Assembly (NCBI RefSeq): GCF_016864375.1
Contig: NZ_CP069358.1
Location: 124,001 to 188,000 of the forward strand
Reading direction: 5' to 3'
DNA: 64,000 nucleotides
Source: Microvirga sp. VF16
GTDB lineage: Bacteria > Pseudomonadota > Alphaproteobacteria > Rhizobiales > Beijerinckiaceae
The position numbers were made by a program, and so were the translations under genes. How positions within the stretch are numbered: the first letter of the stretch is position 1; each line of letters opens with the position of its first letter. Below the pieces are notes generated by a model. The model saw only the letters and a list, made by a program, of their open reading frames with translations, did not search any database and was not told where the DNA came from. Below are positions 16,921 through 25,962 of this stretch, in pieces.

Positions 16921-17431
16921 GCGTGTTCAGCCGATGCTCGGGTCCTAGTCCGTTATGATGACCCGCGTGATCTTGGGCGGCGCTGCCATGACTCACCAAA
17001 TGCACAGGCAACAGGCGATCTCGGTCTACAAACGGCAGACACCGGCGGTCGAGCAGTTTACCTGCTCACCGCATGAGTGTGACACGACGGACCTGTTGCT
17101 TTCTCGCCCTTGATCCGGATCCGCGACAAAACCAGCGAAGCGGCTGAATAAGAATCTTTACAGGAAGTTCGTAGCCGGTGCCATGGCAGAGCCCTCTCAC
17201 AGGGGCATAGTCACATTAATCGAGATACCGTCGGAAGACACCGTCAACTTAATTGAAGGGCTTCATTGCCGGACAAGTCATTAGAGACACAAGCAACTGC
17301 TTAGGCCACATTCAAGCGAGCTTGATCATGGTGTCGCAGAGGTCGGTTTCACAGTCGTTCTTGCTTGCATCCGGTGGCAAACGATCCGACTCCTGGAACA
17401 TCAGCCTTCAGATTGATTCCCGGAAAACCGC
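16921..17431. other. Intergenic stretch after ParA copy 1
   Basis: No supported gene. The first 220 bp are a diverged counterpart of the sequence after the second ParA copy (for example CGCGTGATCTTGGGCG in both, and similar text to GACAAAACC). The rest shows nothing recognisable. Confidence 0.4.
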
Positions 17432-17944
17432 ATGTGCAATTGGTGGACGGATCGTCGCGCGCGCGACGTTGTCGAGGACGATTTGGCACGAGCCAAATCC
17501 GCATTGATCTCTATTCGAGTTCGGCTGGACAAGCAGGGCAAAGAGAAGGCTCGGGCCTGTGGCGATGTTCTCATTCATGTCGCCCGAATGCTGTCAGATG
17601 GATTCAACATTAGTGTGTCAGATGCGCTAAGTGGACGTGGTTTGCGCACTGAGGATCTGGATGCTGCGCATCATGATCTTCAGCGCAGCGTGCAGAGATG
17701 CCGGACATTCCTCATCGAGAACTCGCCCTGTTACGAGATGGCGGATGACTTGGTTAATGCCTGTTCCCTTCTCCAGCACATCTATCGAATGCGGTTCCAC
17801 TCGGTGATGGCTGATCCCAAGCTGCGACCTGCGTGCGAGGAGGTCGCGCAGAACCTTGTCCTTCTGGTCGGGACGCTCCCACGACTAGGGGCAAAGCAGA
17901 ACCAGTCCAGCAGGCGCCGTGGGGCTCCGCGGATGGCAGCGTGA
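17432..17944 (+). CDS. Hypothetical protein
   Basis: 170-residue reading frame with protein-like composition: mainly amphipathic helices, for example DDLARAKSALISIRVRLDKQ and EMADDLVNACSLLQHIYRMR. The C-terminus is basic (SRRRGAPRMAA). No signal peptide, membrane span or known motif. The annotated ATG has a weak ribosome site, so the true start may be a few codons downstream. It stands alone between ParA and the next hypothetical. Not recognised. Confidence 0.5.
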   Translation: MCNWWTDRRARDVVEDDLARAKSALISIRVRLDKQGKEKARACGDVLIHVARMLSDGFNISVSDALSGRGLRTEDLDAAHHDLQRSVQRCRTFLIENSPCYEMADDLVNACSLLQHIYRMRFHSVMADPKLRPACEEVAQNLVLLVGTLPRLGAKQNQSSRRRGAPRMAA

Positions 17945-18435
17945 TTCAGATCACCCGGCTCGTGCCGACCCAAACGCAATGCCGCGTTTCTACTCATCCA
18001 GCTCAAAGCGATGGGCTTCCGGGTCGACGACGTGCCACTCAGCTCCCGGTCGGCGTCGAGGTCACGCCGCCCGGATCGACGGAGATCAGCCTGGACTAGC
18101 GCTGGCTGGCCCGTCTGGGACCATTCGGACACTGCCGGAGCCCGCACGTGCTGGGAAAGAGCGGAGATTGCTGCGGGGCGAGCCTGCTCTTGCCGTTGAT
18201 CAGCGCCCAGAAGAGACGCCAATCCCTGTGAATCCCGTGGAGAACGGGGACAAGCGGGAGAATTGTCATCAGCCATTGCTCGCAAAGGCCCAGAAGTCGT
18301 TCTTGACTCTGTGAAGCAAAACCTAAGCAGGTTCGGAGGCGCAGCAGCACAGTGATGCGCCATCACTTTCGCTCCATGACGGCCGGAGGGTGATCCTGGA
18401 CCTCCCCGGCCGTCCAATGACGAGAGGAAAAGCCC
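17945..18435. other. Intergenic stretch without a supported gene
   Basis: Open frames here have out-of-frame composition (runs of Arg, Ser, Pro) and no ribosome sites. I see no repeat or RNA gene. Confidence 0.35.
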
Positions 18436-18876
18436 ATGAGCCCGTCGTCACAATGGACCTTGTTCCTCGCCCGACCCGGAAGAGATCGGCAGCATGTCGT
18501 CCGGGATCCGCAAGGCGAGCCCCGGCTTCTCTTTGGCGAAGATGACGGCACGCGGATCAACGATCGTCTCGCCAGGTACATTGTTGAGAGCCTGAATGCG
18601 GGTCTCGATCCGGAAGACCCGGACCCGGACGAGGGCTGGTTCCTGGATAGTCTGAGCGACGGCGACGAGCAGGATCCGGCCCTTCTCATTTGCGACCCGG
18701 ATTTTGAAGTCAGGCTTGAGATCCTCGACACGGACAACTTCGAAGAGGATCAGGCGCTGGGCCGACGAGTTACAGCGCTCATCAATACCTATCTGCTCCA
18801 GGAGGACAGCTCACATCCAAGCGTGTCCTCCTCCGGTTCTCGGACGGAAAGGGAGCCATCCAAGTCCAGTGTCTGA
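18436..18876 (+). CDS. Hypothetical acidic protein
   Basis: 146-residue soluble protein beginning MSPSSQWTLFLARPGRDRQH after a good ribosome site (GAGAGGAAAAG). It is strongly acidic in the middle (DPEDPDPDEGW, SDGDEQDPALLICDPDFEV) and ends in a Ser-rich tail that may be disordered. No domain recognised. It is followed after 127 bp by the cytochrome gene on the same strand; an operon is possible but not shown. Confidence 0.6.
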   Translation: MSPSSQWTLFLARPGRDRQHVVRDPQGEPRLLFGEDDGTRINDRLARYIVESLNAGLDPEDPDPDEGWFLDSLSDGDEQDPALLICDPDFEVRLEILDTDNFEEDQALGRRVTALINTYLLQEDSSHPSVSSSGSRTEREPSKSSV

Positions 18877-19003
18877 GTGTTTTGAGGCCGGTTGTGGATG
18901 GCATGCTTCAGCCACAGGCGGTTCCGTCTACGCCTTCTGCGCACTTCACTCTCACGGGGCATCTGGCACTTTGGCGGGGTTCAACCTCAGTCAGAGATGC
19001 TCC

Positions 19004-19498
19004 ATGAGACCACTCATCTGCGCCGCTTTGGCAGCCTGCGGCCTCCTCCTGTCTGCCCCGTTGGCCTTCGCGCAGAGCGCGACCCAGCGCGGCGAGTACT
19101 TGGTGACCATCATGGATTGCACCGGCTGCCATACACCCGGCACCTTCCTCGGTAAGCCTGACATGCAGCGTCCCCTGGCCGGCTCGGAGGTCGGCTTCCA
19201 GATTCCTGGCCTCGGCATCTTCTACCCGCCTAACCTGACCCCTGATCCCGAGACAGGGCTGGGCCGGTGGAGCGAGGCCGACATCATCACGGCGGTGCGG
19301 ACCGGTGTCAGACCCGACGGTCGCCAGCTGGTGCCGATCATGCCGTATCATTCCTACGGCAAGCTCACGGATGGGGATGCCAAAGCTCTGGCAGGCTATC
19401 TCAAGAGCCTGAAGCCGGTCAGGAACCAGGTGCCCGGTCCGGTCGGGGCCAACGAGAAGCCCTCAGCGCCTTACCTGACCGTTGTCATGCCCCAGTAG
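19004..19498 (+). CDS. Secreted c-type cytochrome, single haem
   Basis: Periplasmic electron carrier of 164 residues. The signal peptide is MRPLICAALAACGLLLSAPL with cleavage near AFAQS. Haem attaches covalently at CTGCH (about residue 45). The sixth ligand is probably the Met of IMPYHSYGKLTDGDAKALAG; this pattern with YLKSLKPV near the end is typical of the cytochrome subunit of membrane-bound dehydrogenases. The ATG at 19004 is chosen because it gives the signal peptide; the frame is open further upstream. No partner dehydrogenase is adjacent. Confidence 0.88.
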   Translation: MRPLICAALAACGLLLSAPLAFAQSATQRGEYLVTIMDCTGCHTPGTFLGKPDMQRPLAGSEVGFQIPGLGIFYPPNLTPDPETGLGRWSEADIITAVRTGVRPDGRQLVPIMPYHSYGKLTDGDAKALAGYLKSLKPVRNQVPGPVGANEKPSAPYLTVVMPQ

Positions 19499-19566
19499 CC
19501 GCTTGGAGCAGAGCCCCCAAAATCCAAAAGCCGGCAGTCCCCAGAAAGGCGCAGGAGACATCAGAT

Positions 19567-19833
19567 ATGCTTGAGGCCGAACTGCAGCGGCTGCGCGCCG
19601 ACAACACCGTGATCGCGGCACTGCTGACCGAGTTGGAGACGCACCTCGCACTGCCGCTCCCACCGGAGCCGCCGTTTCAGGTCATGGCGGATGTGACGGC
19701 CCTGCAGGATCAGGTTTATGCCATGGCCCGCATGGTGGGAAACATGAAGCGGATGATCCGTGACAGGATCCTGCAACAGACGCTCGCAGCCGACTTTGCT
19801 CCGCAAGAAGAAAAGATCGAAGCCCTAGGGTAG
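19567..19833 (+). CDS. Small coiled-coil hypothetical protein
   Basis: 88 residues from an ATG preceded by CAGGAGACATCAGAT. The N-terminal helix MLEAELQRLRADNTVIAALL and the second half ALQDQVYAMARMVGNMKRMI are heptad-like, separated by a Pro-rich turn (LPLPPEPP). It resembles small dimerising helical proteins. It lies 68 bp after the cytochrome gene. No family recognised. Confidence 0.55.
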   Translation: MLEAELQRLRADNTVIAALLTELETHLALPLPPEPPFQVMADVTALQDQVYAMARMVGNMKRMIRDRILQQTLAADFAPQEEKIEALG

Positions 19834-19877
19834 CTCCATAGTGGCTTGGGACAGAGCGGGTCCGTGACCTCTCTTCC

Positions 19878-20096
19878 CTATGGATATTCCCCCTCCAGCG
19901 TGAAGCCGGCCTTGAGCACGCCCTGGTAATGCTGAACCTCGCCGTTCTCCACGTGCCCGCGTGTTTGCACCACCTCAAACCAGCGCAGGTTGCGCAGGGT
20001 CTGGTCGGCACGCTTGATCGCCGTTTGGATTACATCCTCGATGCTGTTCGTCGACGATCCCACCAGTTCAACGACTTTGTAGACGTGGTCGGACAT
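19878..20096 (-). CDS. Dodecin-family flavin-binding protein
   Basis: 72-residue protein starting MSDHVYKVVELVGSSTNSIE, the classic dodecin opening. IQTAIKRADQTLRNLRWFEV carries the conserved Trp that stacks on flavin, followed by RGHVENGEVQHYQGVLKAGF, the second strand pair. Dodecins form hollow dodecamers that store riboflavin, FMN or coenzyme A in the cytosol. GGGAG precedes the ATG, which rules out the longer frame. It is 94 bp downstream of the Crp/Fnr gene on the same strand and may be co-transcribed. Confidence 0.93.
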   Translation of the reverse strand: MSDHVYKVVELVGSSTNSIEDVIQTAIKRADQTLRNLRWFEVVQTRGHVENGEVQHYQGVLKAGFTLEGEYP

Positions 20097-20190
20097 CGTA
20101 GGCTCCCCTCCCCTGTTCAAGCTCACAGCTAGGGCGGACACCCCTGCCTGCGAGGCGTCCCAGCTCTCAACGGTCGGCGAGGCAGGCCGA

Positions 20191-20976
20191 TCAGGAGCAT
20201 CGACGCGGCTGGCGCAATTCCATGGTCGAGATGTTCCCATAGGTGTGAGGGAGCAGCCGCTCGAAGCTGCGGCGCACCGTGCCGTAGCACTCGCAGGACG
20301 CTCTCTCCAGGCCGGCCCGATCGATCACGGTGATCACGCCCCGGCCCTGCCGGATCAGTCCCGCCTCCTGAAGCGATCTGGTGATGCTGCTCACCGTGGA
20401 GCGCTGTACGCCCAGCATGTCGGCCAGGAACTCGTGCGTGAGCGGCACGGTGTCCCGGTCGAGCCGGTCGTGCATGCTCAGGATCCAACGACAGCAGCGC
20501 TCCTCGACGCTGTGGACCGCATTGCAGGCCACGTTCTGTAGCACCCGGGCCATCATTGCTTCGGTAAAATGCAGTACCAGCTGGCGCACCTTCGGGCGGG
20601 TGCTGATGACCTCGTGCAGGCACTCCAGCTCGATCCGCGAGGCGGTACCGTCAGCTTGTACGATGGAGCGCCCGAAGGACTGGCGGGCGGTCATGGAGCT
20701 GACGAGGCCCAGGCCCCCTTCCCGGCCATAGACCGCCATCTCGGCCGAGCGACCGTCCTTCAATACGGCCACCAGCGACACCACCGTGTCATGGGGAAAG
20801 ATGGCATGGCGCAGGGGATCGCCGGCCTCGTACAGCACCTGATCCTGCTGCAGGCTGACCGCGTGCAGGTGCGGCTCCAGCGCCGCATAGTCATCAGGCT
20901 CCAGCGCTGCCAGGAGGCGGTTGGCCCGGTGATTGATGCGTGGAGCTGGAGCAATGGCCAAGATATGAGATGTCAT
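20191..20976 (-). CDS. Crp/Fnr-family transcriptional regulator
   Basis: 261-residue regulator with an N-terminal cyclic-nucleotide-binding fold (about residues 20-145; VLYEAGDPLRHAIFPHDTVV) and a C-terminal winged helix (about 165-235; LTHEFLADMLGVQRSTVSSI). The Fnr iron-sulfur cysteines are absent from the N-terminus, and the HTH recognition helix QRSTVSS differs from both CRP and FNR. This subtype is common in Hyphomicrobiales beside stress or general response genes. GGAGC precedes the ATG. Probably the partner of the downstream dodecin gene. Confidence 0.92.
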   Translation of the reverse strand: MTSHILAIAPAPRINHRANRLLAALEPDDYAALEPHLHAVSLQQDQVLYEAGDPLRHAIFPHDTVVSLVAVLKDGRSAEMAVYGREGGLGLVSSMTARQSFGRSIVQADGTASRIELECLHEVISTRPKVRQLVLHFTEAMMARVLQNVACNAVHSVEERCCRWILSMHDRLDRDTVPLTHEFLADMLGVQRSTVSSITRSLQEAGLIRQGRGVITVIDRAGLERASCECYGTVRRSFERLLPHTYGNISTMELRQPRRCS

Positions 20977-21516
20977 GCTCCAAGCTAAGCAGCGGATGGT
21001 CCTGAAGAAAAGCTAGAAATCACACGGGAGTGAGCAAAGCCATCGCCCGATGGGCTGCTCCGATCCCTCCGACAGGGGCATTGCCACGACCATGGTATGC
21101 TCTCCGATGTTCGAGCGACGTTGAACAGCCGTCACTTGGTGGTTTTGGCGACCGGCGCAATCAGCTTCCGAGACAAACCCATCACAGCCACCAGCTCTGT
21201 GGCTGAAGATTGGGTTGTGCTGCCTTCAGCTGAGATATCCCATTCAAGCACACCAAATGTTTACTCTGGCGGCTCAGGATGCTTTCACCGGGCCTGACGC
21301 GAACCATGTCAATCCGGTGCGGAGCTCTACCCTCCGCTCAACGCTCTGGTTGAGGTTTCAGACAGCCCTTAGCCAGGGCGTTTTTCTTTCAGGCCTGATC
21401 TAGCCGATCGTGCACCACGCTGCCACGCACCATCCGTGCCGCTTGACCCTTCAATCCATCAGCCGGCCCATCTCAGCTGCGTCGCGACAGCTCTCGGACG
21501 GGATCTCGTCAGCAAC
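20977..21516. other. Intergenic stretch, 540 bp
   Basis: No supported gene. It holds the divergent start of the Crp/Fnr gene and a weak terminator-like hairpin at 21365-21385. Confidence 0.35.
21365..21385 (+). terminator. Weak rho-independent terminator-like hairpin
   Basis: GCCCT-TAGCC-AGGGC followed by G and a run of five T. The stem is only five pairs and no rightward gene is recognised immediately upstream. Confidence 0.4.
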
Positions 21517-22503
21517 TTAGGAGCGGTGGATCCCGGCGGCAGCCAGCCTCGCCTCCCGGGCCCTGATGCGCTCGCGGTGGGCCGTATAGAGGCCACTCGC
21601 CGCAATGACCGTCCCGCCAGCGAGGGTCATGCCGCCCGGAACGGTTCCGAAGACGCCAAAGCCGAGCAGCCCGGCGAACAGAAGCTGCACGTAGGAGAAC
21701 GGTGCGATGATGGACGCTGCGGCCTTGCGGTAGGCCAGGATGATGAGCCAGTGGCCTGTGGTCGAGCAGCTGCCCATCAGGACGGCCAGGCCGATTTCCC
21801 CGGCCGTGGGCGTGCGCCAGTGAAACGGCACGAAGGCGGTCAGGGCGAGCAGCCCAATCACCGCCGACCATGCCAAGGTCGCCTCGGGCTTTTCGGAGCT
21901 CATCAGGCGGGTGGCGATGGCCGCCACGGCCCAGGCGAGCGCCGCACCGATCGGCAGCAGGGCGGCTACCTGGAAGGCCGAGCCGCCGGGCTGGACAACG
22001 AGCATCACGCCAAGAAAGCCCACCGCTGCCGCGGCCCAGCGCCGGAGGCCGACTGTCTCGCCGAGAAGCGGGATCGAGAGGGCGGTGATGAAGATCGGTG
22101 AGATGAAATTGATTGCTGTTGCCTCCGCCACCGGGAGGTGCCCCAGTCCGAGGATGAAGAGCACGGCTGAGCCGGCCACGGCCAGCGCCCGAATGATCTG
22201 CAGGCGCAGGCGCGGCGTGTGCAGCGCCTTCACGCCACGTGCAACGAAGACCGTCGGCACAACCACCAGGCAGAAGACGAGGTAGCGCAGCCAAGTCACC
22301 TCGATCGCAGGCAGCGTACCGGTCAGGACCTTCGCGGCGACATCCCCCATGGCAAAGAAGACGGTCGCTATGACGGCCAGGCCAATCGCGGCGAAGGTCG
22401 TGTCCTTGGCAGGAGCGGCGCCCCTCGCAACCGAAATTGCAGGAGCACCGTCGGCCAGGGATGGACAGTCCGCGACAGCGGAGACGGAGGGAGGAGGACT
22501 CAT
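21517..22503 (-). CDS. DMT-superfamily transporter (EamA domains)
   Basis: Inner-membrane protein of 328 residues from the ATG at 22503 (MSPPPSVSAVADCPSLADG); an ATG at 22566 would add 21 residues, and neither start has a strong ribosome site. Ten hydrophobic spans form two EamA repeats; the first includes LGHLPVAEATAINFISPIFI with LLGETVGLRRW, the usual end of repeat one. The N-terminal 35 residues are a soluble extension. The family exports metabolites and amino acids or acts in drug efflux. No neighbour indicates the substrate. Confidence 0.88.
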   Translation of the reverse strand: MSPPPSVSAVADCPSLADGAPAISVARGAAPAKDTTFAAIGLAVIATVFFAMGDVAAKVLTGTLPAIEVTWLRYLVFCLVVVPTVFVARGVKALHTPRLRLQIIRALAVAGSAVLFILGLGHLPVAEATAINFISPIFITALSIPLLGETVGLRRWAAAAVGFLGVMLVVQPGGSAFQVAALLPIGAALAWAVAAIATRLMSSEKPEATLAWSAVIGLLALTAFVPFHWRTPTAGEIGLAVLMGSCSTTGHWLIILAYRKAAASIIAPFSYVQLLFAGLLGFGVFGTVPGGMTLAGGTVIAASGLYTAHRERIRAREARLAAAGIHRS

Positions 22504-22830
22504 GTGGGCCTGGCGGATCTCGGCGAGAGCTTGGGGTTTCAGGCGCTCTTTTTGCCCTAGCAACATGAGTCGTCACTGCTGAATCATGCGTGAATTGGGC
22601 TTCGATCCTCGCGCGGGGCACCCCCGCGCCGGGCGCATGAATCTCGCGCCGCAGCCCCACCGCCACGACAAAATAGCCGGTCGGATGGATCAGGTCCCAG
22701 TATGGCTTTCGGCCGTTGTCAGGGGCACGGTTCCGGCAAATTGGCCCCATAATCTTCGAAGCTGAGCCGCATTCCTGACAAGGTTAACTTTAGGTTAACA
22801 GCTTCCCGTTAGGGGCAACTGCGGGCCGGC

Positions 22831-22871
22831 AGGCTGTGTCTTGGGTCTTATGATGAACCAAGACACAGCCT
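22831..22871. repeat. Perfect 14-bp inverted repeat upstream of diguanylate cyclase gene
   Basis: AGGCTGTGTCTTGG and its exact complement CCAAGACACAGCCT are separated by 13 bases and followed by TTT. It lies between two divergent genes, so it terminates neither. It may be a 5'-leader structure of the GGDEF gene (118 bp downstream) or a protein-binding site. Confidence 0.6.
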
Positions 22872-22989
22872 TTACATCCATTAGCAGGGGAACAATGCAT
22901 CTCAGATCAACTGCCATGAGGGTTTTTACGGATAGACCGGCATCGATGATCTGATAGTGATCTGGGAGTATTCTGTGACGGTTGATTGA

Positions 22990-23913
22990 ATGCCTGGGTT
23001 TGTTGCCGATCTGGACGATGAGATGCTTCGCCACCTGGTGGAGACACTGACCGAAAGCGGACAGGCGGTCTGCCTCTATGATGCCGAAGACCGGCTGCGA
23101 TATGCCAACAAGACCTACCAGGATCTGTTCGTGGGCGACTATGAGGGCCCGTTCACCTTCCCGGACATCCTCCGTTATGCGCATCGGCACGGCCTTGGCG
23201 TGAGGATCGACGATGGCGATGTGGAGGCCTTCATCGCCAGAACCCTCTCCCGGCGCCGGACGGCTCCATGCAAGTCCTTCCAGACCGACCTCGTCAACGG
23301 ACGTTGGTTCTGGATGGATCATACCATCCTTCCGAACGGCTGGTTGCTGACAGTCGGGGCCGACATCACGGCGCTGAAGCACGATGAGCGATCGCTGCGG
23401 CAGGCGCACGACGCGGCGCTTCTGGCGTCCAGGACCGATGTTCTCACAGGCCTGCCGAACCGCCGCTACATCCTTGAGATCCTTGATGAGCGTCTTGGAG
23501 CGGACAAGCACGAGGGCTCCAGCCTGTGTGTCGCGCTGATCGACATTGACTGGTTCAAGGCGATCAATGATCGCTATGGCCATGACGTCGGCGACGCGGT
23601 GCTTCGGCACTTCTCGCAGGTCTGCCGCGAGAGGCTGAGTCCCGAGATCTCGATCGGCCGAACCGGAGGCGAGGAGTTTCTGATCGTGTTACCAGCTTCC
23701 AGTCTTGGGGCGGCGGCCCGAGCCGTCAACCAACTCAGGACAGACTTCCCACCTGCCGTCATCGGAGAGTGTGCGGTTGAACTCGTGTACACATTCAGCG
23801 CCGGAGTAACCGCAGCCCTGCCGCAGGATACGAGAAGCTCCATTCTGCAGCGCGCGGATCGAGCTTTGTACGCTGCGAAAGCTGACGGCCGTAACGGCAC
23901 GAGAATCACGTAG
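22990..23913 (+). CDS. Diguanylate cyclase with N-terminal PAS domain
   Basis: 307-residue cytoplasmic enzyme predicted to make cyclic di-GMP from two GTP. A PAS sensor domain fills about residues 15-130 (AVCLYDAEDRLRYANKTYQD). The GGDEF domain fills about 140-305, with DVLTGLPNRRYILEIL at its start, IDIDWFKAINDRYGHDVGDA for metal and GTP binding, and the active-site motif GGEEF in RTGGEEFLIVLPA. I see no RxxD inhibitory site just before GGEEF. No membrane segments, so it should sense a soluble signal. Confidence 0.93.
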   Translation: MPGFVADLDDEMLRHLVETLTESGQAVCLYDAEDRLRYANKTYQDLFVGDYEGPFTFPDILRYAHRHGLGVRIDDGDVEAFIARTLSRRRTAPCKSFQTDLVNGRWFWMDHTILPNGWLLTVGADITALKHDERSLRQAHDAALLASRTDVLTGLPNRRYILEILDERLGADKHEGSSLCVALIDIDWFKAINDRYGHDVGDAVLRHFSQVCRERLSPEISIGRTGGEEFLIVLPASSLGAAARAVNQLRTDFPPAVIGECAVELVYTFSAGVTAALPQDTRSSILQRADRALYAAKADGRNGTRIT

Positions 23914-23955
23914 ACAGAATGAAGAAGCTGCTATGCTGTCGAAATGGCAGCCGTA

Positions 23956-24636
23956 TCAAACTGGCGGTGAGCGCTGATGGCGCCAGGATGCGGGATGGAG
24001 GCGCCGCTTCCAGCGCTCGCTGCGCGGCAGTTGACCGGCGGCAGCCAGACGCTTGGTCAGCCTACGCTCGCTTAAACTCGACGGGACTTCCATCGACGGT
24101 TCAATCATCTCTGCATAGGGTGCAGGCTTCACTTCTGGCGCTGGTTCGGGCGCTTGTGCCGGTTCGACAACTGCAGAGGTCTTTTTCCTGACTTTCCGTG
24201 CCTGAGACTTCGCACTCTTTTCCGAAGCAGGCTGGGTGTCATGCGTAGACGGTGGGACCTTTTCAACAGCGGCAGCGGTGGCAGTTGGCAAGTCGGCTTC
24301 AGCATGCACTGGCGGTTCCGCAGGTTCATCATTCACGTCTTCAGATGCAGCGCTCAAATCGAACTCCATCTGTTCGCGCGTCGTCTCCCCTGATGAGCCC
24401 TTGCGGCGGGCAGGCTCAGCAGAATCCGATCGACTCCACGTGGGTTCGACAATGCTCGGCAGAATGCGCGGGGTTGTCACTGGTTCGGCAGCTGTTTGAG
24501 ACTCCGCAGTCTAGGTCACGGCTGAGGTCTCGTCCAGCGGTACTGCGAACAGGCGCCGTGGCGGAAGGTGGGAACGCTGGCCTTGGGTGCGGGATTTCTT
24601 GATCTCGACAGAAAAGGACTTCTGGGGACGCTTCAT
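23956..24636 (-). pseudogene. Hypothetical protein gene interrupted by an in-frame amber stop
   Basis: From the ATG at 24634-24636 the frame reads MKRPQKSFSVEIKKSRTQGQ and continues to VPLDETSAVT, where codon 42 is TAG (24511-24513). The same frame then stays open for 184 more codons to 23956. Both sides look like one protein: a basic N-terminus, an Ala/Pro/Glu-rich low-complexity centre, and a conserved-looking end (SERRLTKRLAAAGQLPRSER then WKRRL). Translation could restart at the GTG at 24478-24480, giving 174 residues. The domain composition resembles uncharacterised rhizobial proteins; function unknown. Confidence 0.7.
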
Positions 24637-24778
24637 CTGATCAATGGCTTTGGACTGGAAATGATTTGGTATGGGTGCCGGATTGATGAATGGCAGGATA
24701 GCCTCGCCTCGTGGGGTCGATCGGCCATCCCCGCACTTCCGATCATATCCGGGGATATATGACCTGTTCTGGCAAAGA

Positions 24779-24808
24779 GAAGCGCCTCGTGCCTGGCAGA
24801 GGCGCTTC
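24779..24808. terminator. Strong hairpin, possible terminator
   Basis: GAAGCGCCTC and its exact complement GAGGCGCTTC flank a 10-base loop. There is no T-run on the plus side; the minus side has only TCTTTG. It sits in an otherwise empty 280-bp stretch between two leftward genes. Confidence 0.4.
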
Positions 24809-24920
24809 CCTTCCAGGGAGATCGGCTCCCCAGCCGTTCCTTCAAGGACGTCACCAGAATGCCCGATGTCGATCGCTTTGGCTGTATCGCCATGGGCACA
24901 GGCATCCGAAAGATGCAGTC

Positions 24921-25244
24921 TCAGAGCCCGGCCAGCAGCAGGCTCAGGCCGATCAGGGCAGTAAACGAGACGACAAACCGGATGGCGGCCTGGGTAAAGG
25001 TCGGGGTGGCTGGCGCAAAGACAGGCGCTGCGACCTCTGTCGGCGGCATGATGAAGACCTTCGATGAATTTGGCGAGTTCTGGAAATGGACGGAAGAGGC
25101 GATCACGTCATGTCGCGCGGCCCGCGCTATGTGTCCGATTTCTGCGCTGATGTCTGTCGCCGGCAGGTCACACGGCGGGTCTGGATGCGCCTGATCCGGT
25201 GGCCGTCGAAAGCAGCATTGCCGAGCGCTCAGGATGGCCGACAT
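24921..25244 (-). CDS. Small hypothetical protein with C-terminal membrane helix
   Basis: 107-codon frame whose last 20 residues (IRFVVSFTALIGLSLLLAGL) form a convincing membrane span; the preceding 20 residues are Pro/Ala/Thr-rich. The N-terminal half has less protein-like composition. A shorter version from the ATG at 25047-25049 (42 residues) would keep only the tail anchor. The start is uncertain and the ribosome sites are weak. Confidence 0.35.
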   Translation of the reverse strand: MSAILSARQCCFRRPPDQAHPDPPCDLPATDISAEIGHIARAARHDVIASSVHFQNSPNSSKVFIMPPTEVAAPVFAPATPTFTQAAIRFVVSFTALIGLSLLLAGL

Positions 25245-25324
25245 CCCAGACGTGCGTCATGCCCTTGGCACACCAGCGCCCCGGTCGAGATTTCGGACAG
25301 CGTCGCGGCTGGGGCGCTTCTCTC

Positions 25325-25600
25325 TTACGCACCCTGATACGCACCCTGAGACGCGGTGCCTCGGTTGTTGGTCGTCACGTTTGGATGGCCGAGCCAGGCG
25401 CACAGCTCTTCCAGCGATGGGAAGTTGTGCTCGATGTCCAGGAAGGGCCAGGGCCGCTTGCTCCGGGGCAGATCGTCCAGCAACTCGGCAGTCCACGTGT
25501 AGGGTTGTCGCGAGCCGTTCCTGACAACGCTGGCAACGATGGTGTCGTGCAGAAAGAGGTCATAGGCGCCGGGCGCCAGCTGGATCAGGCGGTAGGTCAT
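25325..25600 (-). CDS. Small hypothetical protein
   Basis: 91 residues, starting MTYRLIQLAPGAYDLFLHDT, with alternating strands and two Trp-Pro-rich segments (QPYTWTAELLDD, SKRPWPFLDIEHNFPSLEEL). Its start overlaps the stop of the upstream 72-codon gene as ATGA, so the pair is probably translated together. A small alpha/beta fold is likely. No family recognised. Confidence 0.6.
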   Translation of the reverse strand: MTYRLIQLAPGAYDLFLHDTIVASVVRNGSRQPYTWTAELLDDLPRSKRPWPFLDIEHNFPSLEELCAWLGHPNVTTNNRGTASQGAYQGA

Positions 25601-25815
25601 TCTGGATTCTTGGCAGAGGCACGTTGTCGATCAATCCATTCACGGGCCTTGGCGAGCACAGCCTCACGATCCGGAGCCAGGATCAGGGTCGGGCGCTGCT
25701 TGGGCAGGGCCACAAACGCCATCCACTCCAGCCCACTTGCGCTCAGGCGGATGTGATAACCCTGGTGTTCCACCAGATCGGCGTCTTGAGGGTGATGTGG
25801 ATCGGTCATCATCAT
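25597..25815 (-). CDS. Small hypothetical protein
   Basis: 72 residues from a cluster of three ATG codons (25807-25815). The core HQGYHIRLSASGLEWMAFVA with LPKQRPTLILAPDREAVLAK and AREWIDRQ reads like a small strand-strand-helix domain. It overlaps the next gene by four bases. The frame continues upstream into the tRNA gene, which cannot be coding. Function unknown. Confidence 0.6.
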   Translation of the reverse strand: MMMTDPHHPQDADLVEHQGYHIRLSASGLEWMAFVALPKQRPTLILAPDREAVLAKAREWIDRQRASAKNPE

Positions 25816-25886
25816 GGGCAAGTTCTGTTTTATGCGAGGGACGCGCAGGCTCGTCGTCTCCCTTTCCCGATGGGCTGGATCAATGT

Positions 25887-25962
25887 TGGTGGGCCTGGAG
25901 GGACTTGAACCCCCAACCAGACCGGTAGGAGCGGCCGGCTCTAACCCTTGAGCGACAGGCCC
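25887..25962 (-). tRNA. tRNA-Arg (anticodon CCT)
   Basis: Full cloverleaf on the minus strand: acceptor GGGCCTG with CAGGCCC, D-arm GCTC-AAGGGTTA-GAGC, anticodon stem GGCCG with CGGTC around loop CTCCTAC (anticodon CCT, reads AGG), five-base variable loop, T-arm GGGGG-TTCAAGT-CCCTC, discriminator A and encoded CCA. Positions 8-9 read TC instead of the usual TA. Just upstream (about 25972-26015) is a short tRNA-like sequence, GGTGTAGCCGAAAGGCCAAG, that does not complete a cloverleaf. Confidence 0.88.
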
